Shown here: positions 1-6,873 of the stretch, one piece after another
Numbering within the stretch: the stretch's first letter is position 1
Layout: the number at the start of each line of letters is the position of its first letter
Source of the DNA: Chloroflexia bacterium
GTDB lineage: Bacteria > Chloroflexota > Chloroflexia > Thermomicrobiales > JALYUS01
Assembly: GCA_025928215.1 (NCBI GenBank)
Contig: JAICJW010000172.1
Coordinates: forward strand, 1 to 9,171
DNA length: 9,171 bases
Direction: 5' to 3'
The notes under the pieces: generated by a model
Told to the model about the DNA's origin: nothing
What the model saw: only the letters and a program-made list of their open reading frames with translations
Database searches by the model: none
Program-made: the position numbers and the translations under genes

Positions 1-243
1 CTCACCACGCTCGCCGCCGCGACGCCCTTCGCGCAAACCCTCCGCGCGCTGGAAAATCTCGCCGCCGCCGAAACCCCCATCCCATCGAAACGCACCGCAA
101 AGTCCCTCCCCCAACGCCCCCCTGCCATGCGCCCGGCACCCGATTGTTTGAAATTGCACGAACCTATGCTATGCTCCGACCCCGTGAGAGAAGGTTTGAA
201 CCACGAAGGCACGAAGGCGAGAGAAGAGAGCGATAAAAAATAA
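1..243 (+). CDS. Possible 3' end of an unidentified gene (partial)
   Basis: Frame 1 is open from the left edge to TAA at 241-243. The first 45 or so codons have nearly all G or C in the third position, as in the confident genes here, and read as an Ala/Leu-rich amphipathic stretch (starts LTTLAAATPFAQTLRALENL). This suggests the C-terminus of a gene that begins outside the window. After about base 140 the composition changes and the frame runs through a promoter-like sequence and the left arm of an inverted repeat, so the last 30 or so residues look like non-coding DNA read through to the first chance stop. No family is recognised. The other two forward frames are also open for part of this stretch, so this could be intergenic DNA. 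Confidence 0.35.
   Translation, partial: LTTLAAATPFAQTLRALENLAAAETPIPSKRTAKSLPQRPPAMRPAPDCLKLHEPMLCSDPVREGLNHEGTKAREESDKK
148..175 (+). promoter_or_regulatory. Candidate sigma-70-type promoter for nuoL-nuoN
   Basis: TTGAAA at 148-153 (five of six to the -35 consensus) is followed after 16 nt by TATGCT at 170-175, which is preceded by TGC and so resembles an extended -10. It points to the right and is the best promoter-like pair upstream of nuoL. Transcription would start near 182, giving a leader of about 145 nt that carries the inverted repeat at 195-281. This is motif matching by eye only. Confidence 0.4.
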
Positions 244-281
244 ACCCCGCTTCCTTCTTTGTGCCTCCTTCGTGGTTCAAA
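195..281. repeat. Inverted repeat with 15-bp perfect arms (GAACCACGAAGG type)
   Basis: TTTGAACCACGAAGG at 195-209 is exactly complementary to CCTTCGTGGTTCAAA at 267-281. The inner flanks also partly pair, with CACGAAGG (210-217) facing CTTTGTG (257-263), so the whole block could fold into a long imperfect hairpin around an A-rich centre (234-244). The left arm holds a tandem CACGAAGG duplication. The form resembles dispersed, non-autonomous intergenic repeats of many environmental genomes. It lies between the candidate promoter and nuoL, so it would be in the nuoL leader RNA. No T-run follows the right arm, so it is not an obvious terminator. Confidence 0.75.
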
Positions 282-327
282 ATCCGTTCCCGTTTGGCAT
301 GAGGCGATTGCGGGGTGTGAAGCGGTG

Positions 328-2127
328 GTGAACGTGCTCTGGGTCGCGGTGGCGGTGCCGGTCATCAGTTGCGTCGTCCTGGCGATAGCCGGGGAACGGC
401 TGGGGGCGCGGGCAATAGGCGGGATCGCGTGCGCCAGTGTCTTCATCAGTTTTGTTCTCGTGCTGCTCGCCTTCGGCGATCTGCTTGGCCTCGCGTCCGG
501 GAACCGGGTGCGTGTTTCCGGCGGCTGGACGTGGCTCGAACTGGGTGACTTCAACCTCCAAGCGCGGCTGCTCTTCGATCCACTCGCCGCCCTGCTCGCG
601 CTGATCGTCACGGGCGTCGGCGGACTGATTCACGTCTATGCGGTTGGCTATATGGAGGGCGATCCCGGCTGCGCCCGCTTCTTCTCCGAACTGAACGGCT
701 TTATCGCGGCGATGCTGCTCCTGACGCTCGCCGATTCCGTGCCGCTTCTCGCCGTCGGCTGGATCGGCGTCGGCATCGCCTCCGCCCTGCTGATTGCCTT
801 CTGGCACGAGCGCGCGGGAACGGTAATGGCCGGACGGAAGGCGTTCCTCTACAATATGGTCGGCGATATCGGCCTGATCGTCGCGATGGCCGTCTTCATC
901 CACAAACTCGGCACCGTAGATATGGCGGCGATCAACGCGCAGGTCGCCAATCTGCCGAAGTCGTGGGCGATTGTCGCGGTGATTGGGCTGCTGCTGGCGG
1001 CGGGCGCGAAGTCGGCGCAATTGCCGCTCTCCGGCTGGCTGCCGGATGCGATGGCCGGCCCGACGCCCGTCTCCGCGCTGATTCACGCGGCAACGATGGT
1101 CGCGGCAGGCATCTACCTGCTCATTCGCCTCTTTCCGGTGATTGACCGGAGCAACCTGAATGGGCTGGTCGCGACGATTGGCGCGCTGACCGGGCTGTAC
1201 GGCGGCCTGTGCGCGCTCGTCCAGCCGAACCTGAAGCGCGTCCTCGCCTACTCGACAGTCTCGCAACTCGGCTTGATGGTCTTCGCGATTGGCATGGATG
1301 CGACAGCGGTCGCCGCCTTCCACCTGGCGACACACGCGGCATTCAAGGCGGTGCTTTTCCTCGCTGCCGGTTCGGTGATCCACGCGCTGGGCGGCGAAGA
1401 ACTGCTGGACGGCATGGGCGGCCTGGCGCGGCGGCTACCGCAGACGACGATTGCCTTCGCCATTGCCGCCCTCGCACTTGCGGGGACGCCGGGACTGTCC
1501 GGCTTCTTCTCCAAAGATGCCATCGTGGATGTCGCCCGCGCGCATGGCATCCTGTCCTACCTCGCGGCGCTCGCCATCTCGGCGCTGACGGCGGCCTATG
1601 CGACGCGCGCCTTCGTCCGCACCTTCCTCGGCCCGGCGAATCCGGCGCACCTCCACCCGCCCGGCCCGGTGATGACCGTGCCGCAGTGGATTCTCACAAT
1701 TCTCGCCGTGATCGCCGGATACATTCCGGTGCAGCGCTTCCTCGTGCCGCGCCTCGGCGGCGAGATCGTCACGATCAAGGCGCAGAGCGCGGTTGTCAGC
1801 ACGCTCGTCGCCCTGATCGCGGCGGCGATCACCTGGTGGCTCATGGTAGACCCAATGCGGCGGCGCAGGCTGCTGACGGGTGGGATGGGTCTCCATCGCT
1901 GGTTGCTCGGCGGGATGGGGCTGGACGCACTCGTCAACGAGGTCGTCGTGCGGCCCGTGCTCGATGTCGCGGATTTCGCGCAGGGCGCGCGGCCACCGCC
2001 GGTGGATGAGCGGGGCATCGCGGCCGCCCTCTCGCCGTTGCGGTCCGCGAACCTCCATCGGTTCGTCGCCGGGTTAGCCGTGGGTGCGCTCGTCCTCGCG
2101 TTCTATCTCATGCGGGTGGGGAGGTAG
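328..2127 (+). CDS. nuoL: NADH-quinone oxidoreductase subunit L (NuoL-like)
   Basis: Antiporter-like membrane subunit of respiratory complex I, expected to take part in proton translocation at the far end of the membrane arm. The 599-aa product is hydrophobic throughout and close to the usual NuoL length (about 610). Diagnostic blocks are LFDPLAALLALIVTGVGGLI, GAKSAQLPLSGWLPDAMAG with PTPVSALIHAATMVAAGIYL, LKRVLAYSTVSQLG, FHLATHAAFKAVLFL and GLSGFFSKDAIV. A polar, amphipathic segment and a last transmembrane helix at the C-terminus fit the lateral-helix architecture that separates NuoL from NuoM. Conserved residues present include Asp180, Lys228, His332, His336, Lys340 and Lys396. The TM5 glutamate (the usual GWEGVG motif) is replaced by Ile146 (GWIGVG). 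The start is uncertain: the frame extends to a TTG at 259 inside the repeat, but homology begins only near GTG 325/328, which has a weak GGGGTG upstream. nuoN follows 6 nt after the stop. Confidence 0.93.
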   Translation: MNVLWVAVAVPVISCVVLAIAGERLGARAIGGIACASVFISFVLVLLAFGDLLGLASGNRVRVSGGWTWLELGDFNLQARLLFDPLAALLALIVTGVGGLIHVYAVGYMEGDPGCARFFSELNGFIAAMLLLTLADSVPLLAVGWIGVGIASALLIAFWHERAGTVMAGRKAFLYNMVGDIGLIVAMAVFIHKLGTVDMAAINAQVANLPKSWAIVAVIGLLLAAGAKSAQLPLSGWLPDAMAGPTPVSALIHAATMVAAGIYLLIRLFPVIDRSNLNGLVATIGALTGLYGGLCALVQPNLKRVLAYSTVSQLGLMVFAIGMDATAVAAFHLATHAAFKAVLFLAAGSVIHALGGEELLDGMGGLARRLPQTTIAFAIAALALAGTPGLSGFFSKDAIVDVARAHGILSYLAALAISALTAAYATRAFVRTFLGPANPAHLHPPGPVMTVPQWILTILAVIAGYIPVQRFLVPRLGGEIVTIKAQSAVVSTLVALIAAAITWWLMVDPMRRRRLLTGGMGLHRWLLGGMGLDALVNEVVVRPVLDVADFAQGARPPPVDERGIAAALSPLRSANLHRFVAGLAVGALVLAFYLMRVGR

Positions 2128-2133
2128 AGGCGA

Positions 2134-3582
2134 ATGGCTGTTCCGTACATGATGCTCTCGCCATTGATTGCGCTGGCGGTGACGGCGGTGCTGTTGCTCG
2201 CGTTGTCGGCGCTCGCGCCCCGGCAGCGGGTCGTCGCGGCGGTGCTAACGGTGCTCGGCTTGCTCGCCGCGTGCGGTTTGATTCTCTGGGGTTGGCGGAC
2301 GGAGCGGACCGTCTTCGGCGGCACCGCGACGGTGGACGCGCTCGCCGTCGCCTTCGGGTTGCTCGGCATGGCGACGGTGATCGTCACCGTCCTTCTCTCG
2401 TTGCCGTATGGAACGCAAGAGCGGTGGGAGAGTGGGGAGTACGAGGCGTTGCTGCTCTTTGCGGCGGGCGGGATGCTCGTGCTCGCCGTCGCCTCCGATC
2501 TCCTCGTGCTGCTGATCGGCATTGAACTCCTCGCGCTGCCTCTTTATCTGCTCGCGGGCTTCCCGCGTGGGCGGGAGACGGCGCTGCGGTACTTCCTGCT
2601 CGGCGTCGTCGCGCTGGCGGTGCAGGCGTATGGCACAGCGCTCGTCTATGGCGCGGCGGGTTCGACGCAGTTTCGCACCATCGCGGCGGTCGCGGCACAG
2701 AAGGGCGGCGACACATTGCCGCTTCTGGTCGTCGGGCTGGCACTCGTGCTGACGGGTCTCGGCTTCAAACTCGCGCTCGTCCCCTTCCACCAGTGGGCGC
2801 CGGACGCGTACTACGGAGCGCCGACGCCGGTGCTCGTCATCCTCGCGGTCGGGACGAAGGTCGCGGTGATCGCGGCATTCGTCCGGCTCCTGTACGGCGC
2901 GGTGCCGGGTCTGCAATCGTATTGGGGGCCAATCGTCACGGCGGTTGCGCTCGTCACCGTACTCGTCGGCAGCGTCGGCGTGCTTTTGCAGCGGGAGATG
3001 GGGCGGCTCATCGCCTACTCGGGTATCGCGCAGATTGGCCTCGTCGCGCTCGCGCTCTCGACAGGCAGCGGCGCGGCGGCGCGGGCGGCCTTTCTCGGTC
3101 TCGTCGCGTACGCGGCGGCGACCGGCGCACTCGTCGCGGTGCTTGGCATCATTCATCATCCCGGCAGCGACCGCCGGACGGTGTATGCATTCCGCGGGCT
3201 GATGGCGCGGCATCGCGGCGTCGCCTTCGCGCTGATTCTCGCGCTTCTCTCACTCGGCGGCATCCCACCGACGGCAGGGTTCGCGGGGAAACTTGCCCTG
3301 CTCACTGCCGCGCTGAACGGTGTCAATGTATGGGTCGTCTTTGTCGCCGCTCTCGCCAGCGTCGCGACGGTCGCCGCGTACGTACGCGTCTTCCTCTCGA
3401 CCTTACCACCTGACTCCCACCCGCGAAGGGAAGAGGAGGCGGACGCGGCGATAGCGGCCGTTCGGGTATCGCCGCTGTTGCTCATCACGCTGCTCGCCGT
3501 CACACTCGTGACGATCATCGCCGGTGTTGCGCCGTGGGTGATTGGCTGGTCCGGCAAACTGCTCGGCGGTGGCGGCTTCTGA
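2134..3582 (+). CDS. nuoN: NADH-quinone oxidoreductase subunit N (NuoN-like)
   Basis: Antiporter-like proton-channel subunit of the complex I membrane arm, 482 aa, the usual length for NuoN, with about 14 hydrophobic helices. NuoN-type blocks are DLLVLLIGIELLALPLYLL (TM5, Glu131 kept), ALRYFLLGVVALAVQAYGTA, GLGFKLALVPFHQWAPDAYY followed by GAPTPV (Lys212), TKVAVIAAF (Lys242), GRLIAYSGIAQIG and GGIPPTAGFAGKLALL (Lys386). All the key charged residues of this fold are present, unlike in the NuoL next to it. The ATG at 2134 lies 6 nt after the nuoL stop. GGGGAGG at 2118-2124 overlaps the end of nuoL, which suggests translational coupling. A second in-frame ATG at 2149 is possible. Residues 423-437, between the last helices, form an unusually charged stretch (PPDSHPRREEEAD). 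No clear terminator follows the stop. Confidence 0.93.
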   Translation: MAVPYMMLSPLIALAVTAVLLLALSALAPRQRVVAAVLTVLGLLAACGLILWGWRTERTVFGGTATVDALAVAFGLLGMATVIVTVLLSLPYGTQERWESGEYEALLLFAAGGMLVLAVASDLLVLLIGIELLALPLYLLAGFPRGRETALRYFLLGVVALAVQAYGTALVYGAAGSTQFRTIAAVAAQKGGDTLPLLVVGLALVLTGLGFKLALVPFHQWAPDAYYGAPTPVLVILAVGTKVAVIAAFVRLLYGAVPGLQSYWGPIVTAVALVTVLVGSVGVLLQREMGRLIAYSGIAQIGLVALALSTGSGAAARAAFLGLVAYAAATGALVAVLGIIHHPGSDRRTVYAFRGLMARHRGVAFALILALLSLGGIPPTAGFAGKLALLTAALNGVNVWVVFVAALASVATVAAYVRVFLSTLPPDSHPRREEEADAAIAAVRVSPLLLITLLAVTLVTIIAGVAPWVIGWSGKLLGGGGF

Positions 3583-3596
3583 GCGTGCGGTTGGTT

Positions 3597-3680
3597 TCAG
3601 GGCGTCTGACGCGCGATATACGTGAGGCCAATCGCGAAGATGATGATGCCGAGAATGATGATAGCGACGTTCGGATCCAT
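3597..3680 (-). CDS. 27-aa single-helix membrane peptide, uncharacterised
   Basis: On the minus strand an ATG (3680-3678) opens a 27-codon frame ending in TGA (3599-3597). It is preceded by a near-perfect Shine-Dalgarno, GGGAGGTG, with GGAGG at 3692-3688 and a 7-nt spacer. The peptide starts MDPNVAIIILGIIIF and continues to a tail ending IARQTP. It has a short polar N-terminus, a continuous hydrophobic, Ile-rich stretch of about 18 residues (positions 5-22) and a basic end with Arg24. This is the form of a small single-pass inner-membrane protein. It lies 67 nt downstream of the GNAT gene on the same strand, so it could be the last gene of that transcript, and its stop is 14 nt from the convergent nuoN stop. 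No family is recognised. The strong ribosome site and the sharply hydrophobic composition are the reasons for calling it. Confidence 0.65.
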   Translation of the reverse strand: MDPNVAIIILGIIIFAIGLTYIARQTP

Positions 3681-3747
3681 ACCGACACCTCCCTACAAAC
3701 GATACCGCGATGCCCGCCGCATCACCGCGCCATGATACTGGCGAAGA

Positions 3748-4659
3748 TTACTCCTGATCTACAGGCTCGGAAAGAAGGTAGCAGCCGCACTCCGGGCGGT
3801 GAAAGCGGGGGGCACGGTAATCGGTGACGAGGTAGCCATGTGCGATAGCCGCGGTGAAGGCGGCGCGCGTCGCCAGCCGCCAGGCGAGCGCGCGCGGGGG
3901 ATCGGCGCTTTTGATCGCCTGGATACCCGCGGGAATCTCGATGCGGAGGCGGGTGCTCTCCGGGAAGTGAGGGGAGGGGGACTTCTCCGGCATTCCATCA
4001 TCGGCCATGCGCAGCAGGGAAGGGGCATCGAGGGATTCCGCGCTGACGAGGGGACCGAAGAGCGCGCTACTCTCGGCGGTGGCGAGGCGACCGAGGACGT
4101 GCGGCGTGTCGAGCCGCCATTCGACGAGGAGCCGGTCGCTCGGCAGCCCGGCGTTGAGCGCTTCGGGCATCGCGCCGTAGAAATCCGGCAAATAGGTCTG
4201 GCTGACGACACCCAGTTTGGCGAAGTTCAAGTGCGCGTTCGCCGATTCGAGCGGATCGAAGGTCCAGGTCATCAGATGCAGCCCCTGCGCGAGGACGAAT
4301 GCCCGCTGCGCCATCTTCAACCGCCAGCCGACGCCCCAGCGGCGATACTCCGGGAGTACACCGAGCAGGTGCGAATGGTGATAGGCACCTTGTTCGCCCC
4401 AGGCGACGAAACTGAGCGCCATGCCGACCATCCGCGCGCCATCCCACGCGCCGACGACCGCTCCGCCCGCGTGCGCGATCGCGCGCAGGATGTCGTACGG
4501 CGTGATCTCGCGCTCGCTCCCTCCCCAGACCGCCCTCTGGAGGTCTTCGCAGGCATGGAACGCCGCGACCGTGTCGCACATCGCGATGCGAAGATCGCGT
4601 GCGTTCGGCGTATTCCCCGGATGTTCATTGCCATCATTACTCGTCGCCGTTCTCCTCAT
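3748..4659 (-). CDS. GNAT-superfamily N-acetyltransferase (COG3375-like)
   Basis: Predicted acetyl-CoA-dependent acyltransferase, 303 aa from the ATG at 4659, cytoplasmic, substrate unknown. The GNAT domain begins near residue 20 (RDLRIAMCDTVAAFHACEDL). It then has LQRAVWG (40-46), a strand pair with GAWDGARMVGMALSFVAWGE (70-89), the acetyl-CoA loop VLPEYRRWGVGWRLK (101-115, with R107-x-G-x-G111), and TWTFDPLESANAHLNFAKLG (131-150). The WTFDPL, YLPDFYG and GLPSDRLLVEW blocks, and the C-terminal IEIPAGIQAIK and WRLATRAAF segments, are typical of the COG3375 group of predicted acetyltransferases. The start at 4659 overlaps the zinc-ribbon gene by 23 nt, so the two are probably one transcript. 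The Shine-Dalgarno for this start is poor. The next in-frame ATG (4581) would cut into the domain. The C-terminus holds His287 and Cys291/Cys293 in FHRPECGCYLL, which may or may not matter. Confidence 0.85.
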   Translation of the reverse strand: MRRTATSNDGNEHPGNTPNARDLRIAMCDTVAAFHACEDLQRAVWGGSEREITPYDILRAIAHAGGAVVGAWDGARMVGMALSFVAWGEQGAYHHSHLLGVLPEYRRWGVGWRLKMAQRAFVLAQGLHLMTWTFDPLESANAHLNFAKLGVVSQTYLPDFYGAMPEALNAGLPSDRLLVEWRLDTPHVLGRLATAESSALFGPLVSAESLDAPSLLRMADDGMPEKSPSPHFPESTRLRIEIPAGIQAIKSADPPRALAWRLATRAAFTAAIAHGYLVTDYRAPRFHRPECGCYLLSEPVDQE

Positions 4660-4870
4660 CTTCGATGGCCCAGAACGTATGGCCATTCTCGCATCGCATC
4701 CGCGTGACGGACTGGCCCCCGCTGATCCGGGCATCCGGCAGAATCATCTGCTGCGCCGGGTTGACGAACCGGAACGGACCGGCCAGCTCGGCGGTCATCA
4801 GCGTGCCGCAGACGGGGCAACGTTCCACGGCGATCCTCGCGGCGTCAGATTCCTGCTCATCGCTCGCCAT
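4637..4870 (-). CDS. Small zinc-ribbon-like protein, 77 aa
   Basis: A soluble, acidic 77-aa protein. CPVCG (Cys18, Cys21) and, 38 residues later, CENGH (Cys60, His64) form a plausible four-ligand zinc site of the CxxC...CxxxH type, in a compact one-domain fold. The last ten residues are strongly acidic (EDEENGDE). The ATG at 4870 was chosen over upstream in-frame codons (frame open to 5038) because GGAGG at 4881-4877 sits 6 nt before it and the upstream translation looks non-coding. It overlaps the acetyltransferase start by 23 nt, suggesting coupled expression. Function is unknown. A nucleic-acid or protein-binding role is possible for such ribbons, but nothing here shows it. Confidence 0.72.
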   Translation of the reverse strand: MASDEQESDAARIAVERCPVCGTLMTAELAGPFRFVNPAQQMILPDARISGGQSVTRMRCENGHTFWAIEDEENGDE

Positions 4871-5068
4871 GGCGTTCCTCCCCTTCATCGGATTGAGGAT
4901 GCTGCTCCCGGTGCCTCGTCGCACGCCTCGCGCCGGTGGCCATTTCTCGCTGTCGCCATGCACACTGGTACTGGCGCACCCTATCTTACCGCGCTGTGCA
5001 AGGATCGGTGGGATTACGTAGACTATCGCCATATGCACGGCGCGAAGGCGCGATCATCAGCCGTATGG

Positions 5069-5074
5069 AAGGAG
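5069..5074 (+). promoter_or_regulatory. Ribosome binding site that sets the methyltransferase start
   Basis: AAGGAG at 5069-5074 lies 8 nt before the ATG at 5083. Two other ATGs lie nearby: 5065, in frame but on top of this site, and 5075, out of frame. The site favours 5083 as the true start. Confidence 0.75.
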
Positions 5075-5082
5075 ATGCAAGC

Positions 5083-5784
5083 ATGCAGCGACCCGACTGG
5101 TCCATTGACGAATTCGCCCATGCCGGCGACGAACACCTCGATCCCGCGTATATCGCAACCTACGATCGCAAGGCCGCAACCGACCCGGCGGAGGATGTGG
5201 CGCTGCTGCGTGATCTGAGCCTGGACGCGTCGCGCGTGCTTCTTGACCTCGGGGCGGGCACCGGCACCCTCGCCCTCGCTGCTGCCCCGTTCTGTCGGCG
5301 CGTCGTGGCGGCTGATGTCTCACTCGCCATGCTGGCGGTCATCCGGGCGAAGGCGGAGCACATGGGTCTGCATAATGTGGAGGCCGTGCAGGGGGGATTT
5401 CTCGGCTATCAGCACGAAGGCGACCCGGTGGACTACGTCTACTCGCGCAATGCGCTGCATCACCTCCCGGATTTCTGGAAGGGGATCGCGCTCGCGCGGA
5501 TCGCGGCCATGCTCCGGCCCGGTGGCATACTCTTTCTGCGCGATCTCGTCTACTCCTTCGATCCGTCCGAGGCGACCGACGCGATTGAGGCATGGTTGGC
5601 CGGTGCGGCGGCGCGCCCGGAAGCGGGCTGGACGCGCGACGAATTGGCGACGCATGTGCGCGAGGAGTACAGCACCTTCAGTTGGTTGCTTGAACCCCTC
5701 CTTACGCGGGCAGGCTTCACGATCCGGGAGGCGCACCACCGGCCATCGCGGACCTACGCGGCGTACATCTGTGTGAAGCGCTGA
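5083..5784 (+). CDS. Class I SAM-dependent methyltransferase
   Basis: Predicted cytoplasmic methyltransferase with a Rossmann-like fold, 233 aa, acceptor unknown. The SAM-binding motif I is VLLDLGAGTGTLALAAA (53-69). The acidic end of strand 2 is VVAADVS (74-80), with Asp78 expected to hold the ribose hydroxyls. The motif at the end of strand 4 is VDYVYSRNALHHLPD (116-130), and LRPGGILFLRDLVYS (145-159) follows. The HHLPD and LRPGG blocks place it near the Methyltransf_11/25 type that acts on small molecules or lipids. The N-terminal 40 residues (DEHLDPAYIATYDRK) are a helical lead-in. The upstream frame to 4936 is open but looks non-coding. It is divergent from the zinc-ribbon/GNAT pair. The 212-nt spacer (4871-5082) should hold two promoters, but I find no convincing -35/-10 pair there. 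Confidence 0.9.
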   Translation: MQRPDWSIDEFAHAGDEHLDPAYIATYDRKAATDPAEDVALLRDLSLDASRVLLDLGAGTGTLALAAAPFCRRVVAADVSLAMLAVIRAKAEHMGLHNVEAVQGGFLGYQHEGDPVDYVYSRNALHHLPDFWKGIALARIAAMLRPGGILFLRDLVYSFDPSEATDAIEAWLAGAAARPEAGWTRDELATHVREEYSTFSWLLEPLLTRAGFTIREAHHRPSRTYAAYICVKR

Positions 5785-5847
5785 CGATGCAGGCACGGCG
5801 CATGCGCCTTCCCGCTCCACGGCGCGTAGCGGCTGCGTGGGTGACGT

Positions 5848-5877
5848 TTGGCGGAAAGCCGGTCGTTCGGTTACGAT
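5848..5877 (+). promoter_or_regulatory. Weak candidate promoter upstream of the S66 gene
   Basis: TTGGCG at 5848-5853 and TACGAT at 5872-5877 are separated by 18 nt. Each matches four of six bases of the sigma-70 consensus. It lies about 50 nt before the S66 start, in the 141-nt gap after the methyltransferase. No strong terminator separates the two genes, so read-through from the methyltransferase is also possible. Confidence 0.25.
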
Positions 5878-5925
5878 CAGTCTCTGTGGCCCGATAGCGT
5901 CTGAAGACGATGAGGAGTCAATCGA

Positions 5926-6870
5926 ATGTCTGAGCGACTGAAACCGCCCCGTTTACAGGCCGGGATGACGCTCGGCGTCGTCGCGCCATCCAGCCAAATT
6001 TTCGAGCGTTCCGTCACCCAGCGCGGCGTCGCGGCGCTGGAGCGGCTGGGTTTCAATGTCGTCTTCGCGCCGCACGCCCAGGACCGCTATGGCTACCTCG
6101 CTGGCTCGGATCGCGACCGTGCCGACGATCTGCTCGCGCTCTTCTTCCGCGATGATGTGGACGCCGTGATCTGCATGCGCGGTGGCGTCGGCGCGAATCG
6201 CACCGCCAATTATCTCGACCGCGATCTGCTCGCCCGCCTGAAGGACCGCCCGCCGAAGCCGTTTATCGGCTTTTCGGACATCACCGTGCCGCATGCGATC
6301 TTCGCGAAAGAACTGAACTGGGTCACGTTTTACGGTCCGATGGTTATCACCTTCCCCCGCGCGACCGAATACACGCTTGCCGCCTTCCGCCGCGCCCTGA
6401 TGGAGACCGAACCGTTCGACATTCTTCCCGATCCCGACGATCCCTATGTCGAGACGATGGTGCCGGGCGTCGCGGAGGGGGAACTGGTCGGCGGCTGCCT
6501 GCAATTGCTCGCCGCGCTCGTCGGCACGCCGTGGGAAGTGGAGACGCGAGGCAAAATCCTCTTCTTCGAGGATGTTCATGTACCGCCCTTCTCCATTGAC
6601 CGCTCGCTCTCGCAATTGATTGCCGCCGGGAAGTTGCAGGAGTGCGCGGGCATCGTCATCGGCGAGCATACGGACTGCGCGCCGAAAAACCCCCCCTCGC
6701 TCAGCCTCGAACAGGTCTTCGACGATCTCATCCGCCCCCTCGGTATTCCGACGCTCTATCACCTGCCCATCGGCCACGGCAAGCACCTCGCCACTCTCCC
6801 CATCGGCGTGCAGGCGCGGCTCGACGCGACGAACAAGACCCTCAGTATCCTCGAATCGGGAGTCCAATAG
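5926..6870 (+). CDS. S66-family peptidase (LD-carboxypeptidase / MccF-like)
   Basis: Serine peptidase of family S66, 314 aa, the typical length. Characterised members are LD-carboxypeptidases, which remove the terminal D-Ala from murein tetrapeptides during wall recycling, and MccF-type enzymes, which cleave acyl-sulfamoyl or nucleotide-peptide antibiotics. Which activity applies here cannot be told from sequence alone. The catalytic triad is visible: Ser117 in GFSDIT, Glu215 in LFFEDV and His284 in PIGHGKH. Other family blocks are GVVAPSS (17-23), CMRGGVGANR (83-92, equivalent to the RGGYG oxyanion region) and VTFYGPM (133-139). There is no signal peptide, so it is cytoplasmic as expected for recycling. 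The ATG at 5926 has GAGGAG at 5912-5917 with an 8-nt spacer. The sugar kinase follows 81 nt later on the same strand and may share the transcript. Confidence 0.92.
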   Translation: MSERLKPPRLQAGMTLGVVAPSSQIFERSVTQRGVAALERLGFNVVFAPHAQDRYGYLAGSDRDRADDLLALFFRDDVDAVICMRGGVGANRTANYLDRDLLARLKDRPPKPFIGFSDITVPHAIFAKELNWVTFYGPMVITFPRATEYTLAAFRRALMETEPFDILPDPDDPYVETMVPGVAEGELVGGCLQLLAALVGTPWEVETRGKILFFEDVHVPPFSIDRSLSQLIAAGKLQECAGIVIGEHTDCAPKNPPSLSLEQVFDDLIRPLGIPTLYHLPIGHGKHLATLPIGVQARLDATNKTLSILESGVQ

Positions 6871-6873
6871 GAA

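Noticed and set aside
259..327. N-terminal extension of NuoL from TTG 259
   Set aside because: These codons lie in the right arm of the inverted repeat and its flank, and the translation does not resemble a NuoL N-terminus.
277..1383. Long open frame on the minus strand opposite nuoL (368 codons)
   Set aside because: Arg/Asp/Glu/Gln-rich low-complexity translation, typical of the antisense of a GC-rich hydrophobic gene. The plus strand has clear NuoL homology.
3583..3596. Shared terminator between convergent nuoN and the small membrane peptide
   Set aside because: The 14-nt gap holds no stem-loop or T-run that I can find.
3799..4707. 302-codon plus-strand frame opposite the acetyltransferase
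   Set aside because: No recognisable motifs and biased composition. The minus strand carries a clear GNAT domain, so this is an antisense shadow.
5797..5808. Palindrome GGCGCATGCGCC after the methyltransferase as a terminator
   Set aside because: The stem would be only 4 bp with a 4-nt loop and no T-run follows; GC-rich DNA yields such palindromes by chance.
5953..6867. 304-codon minus-strand frame opposite the S66 gene
   Set aside because: Mirror of a gene with an intact catalytic triad on the plus strand; the translation has no family features.
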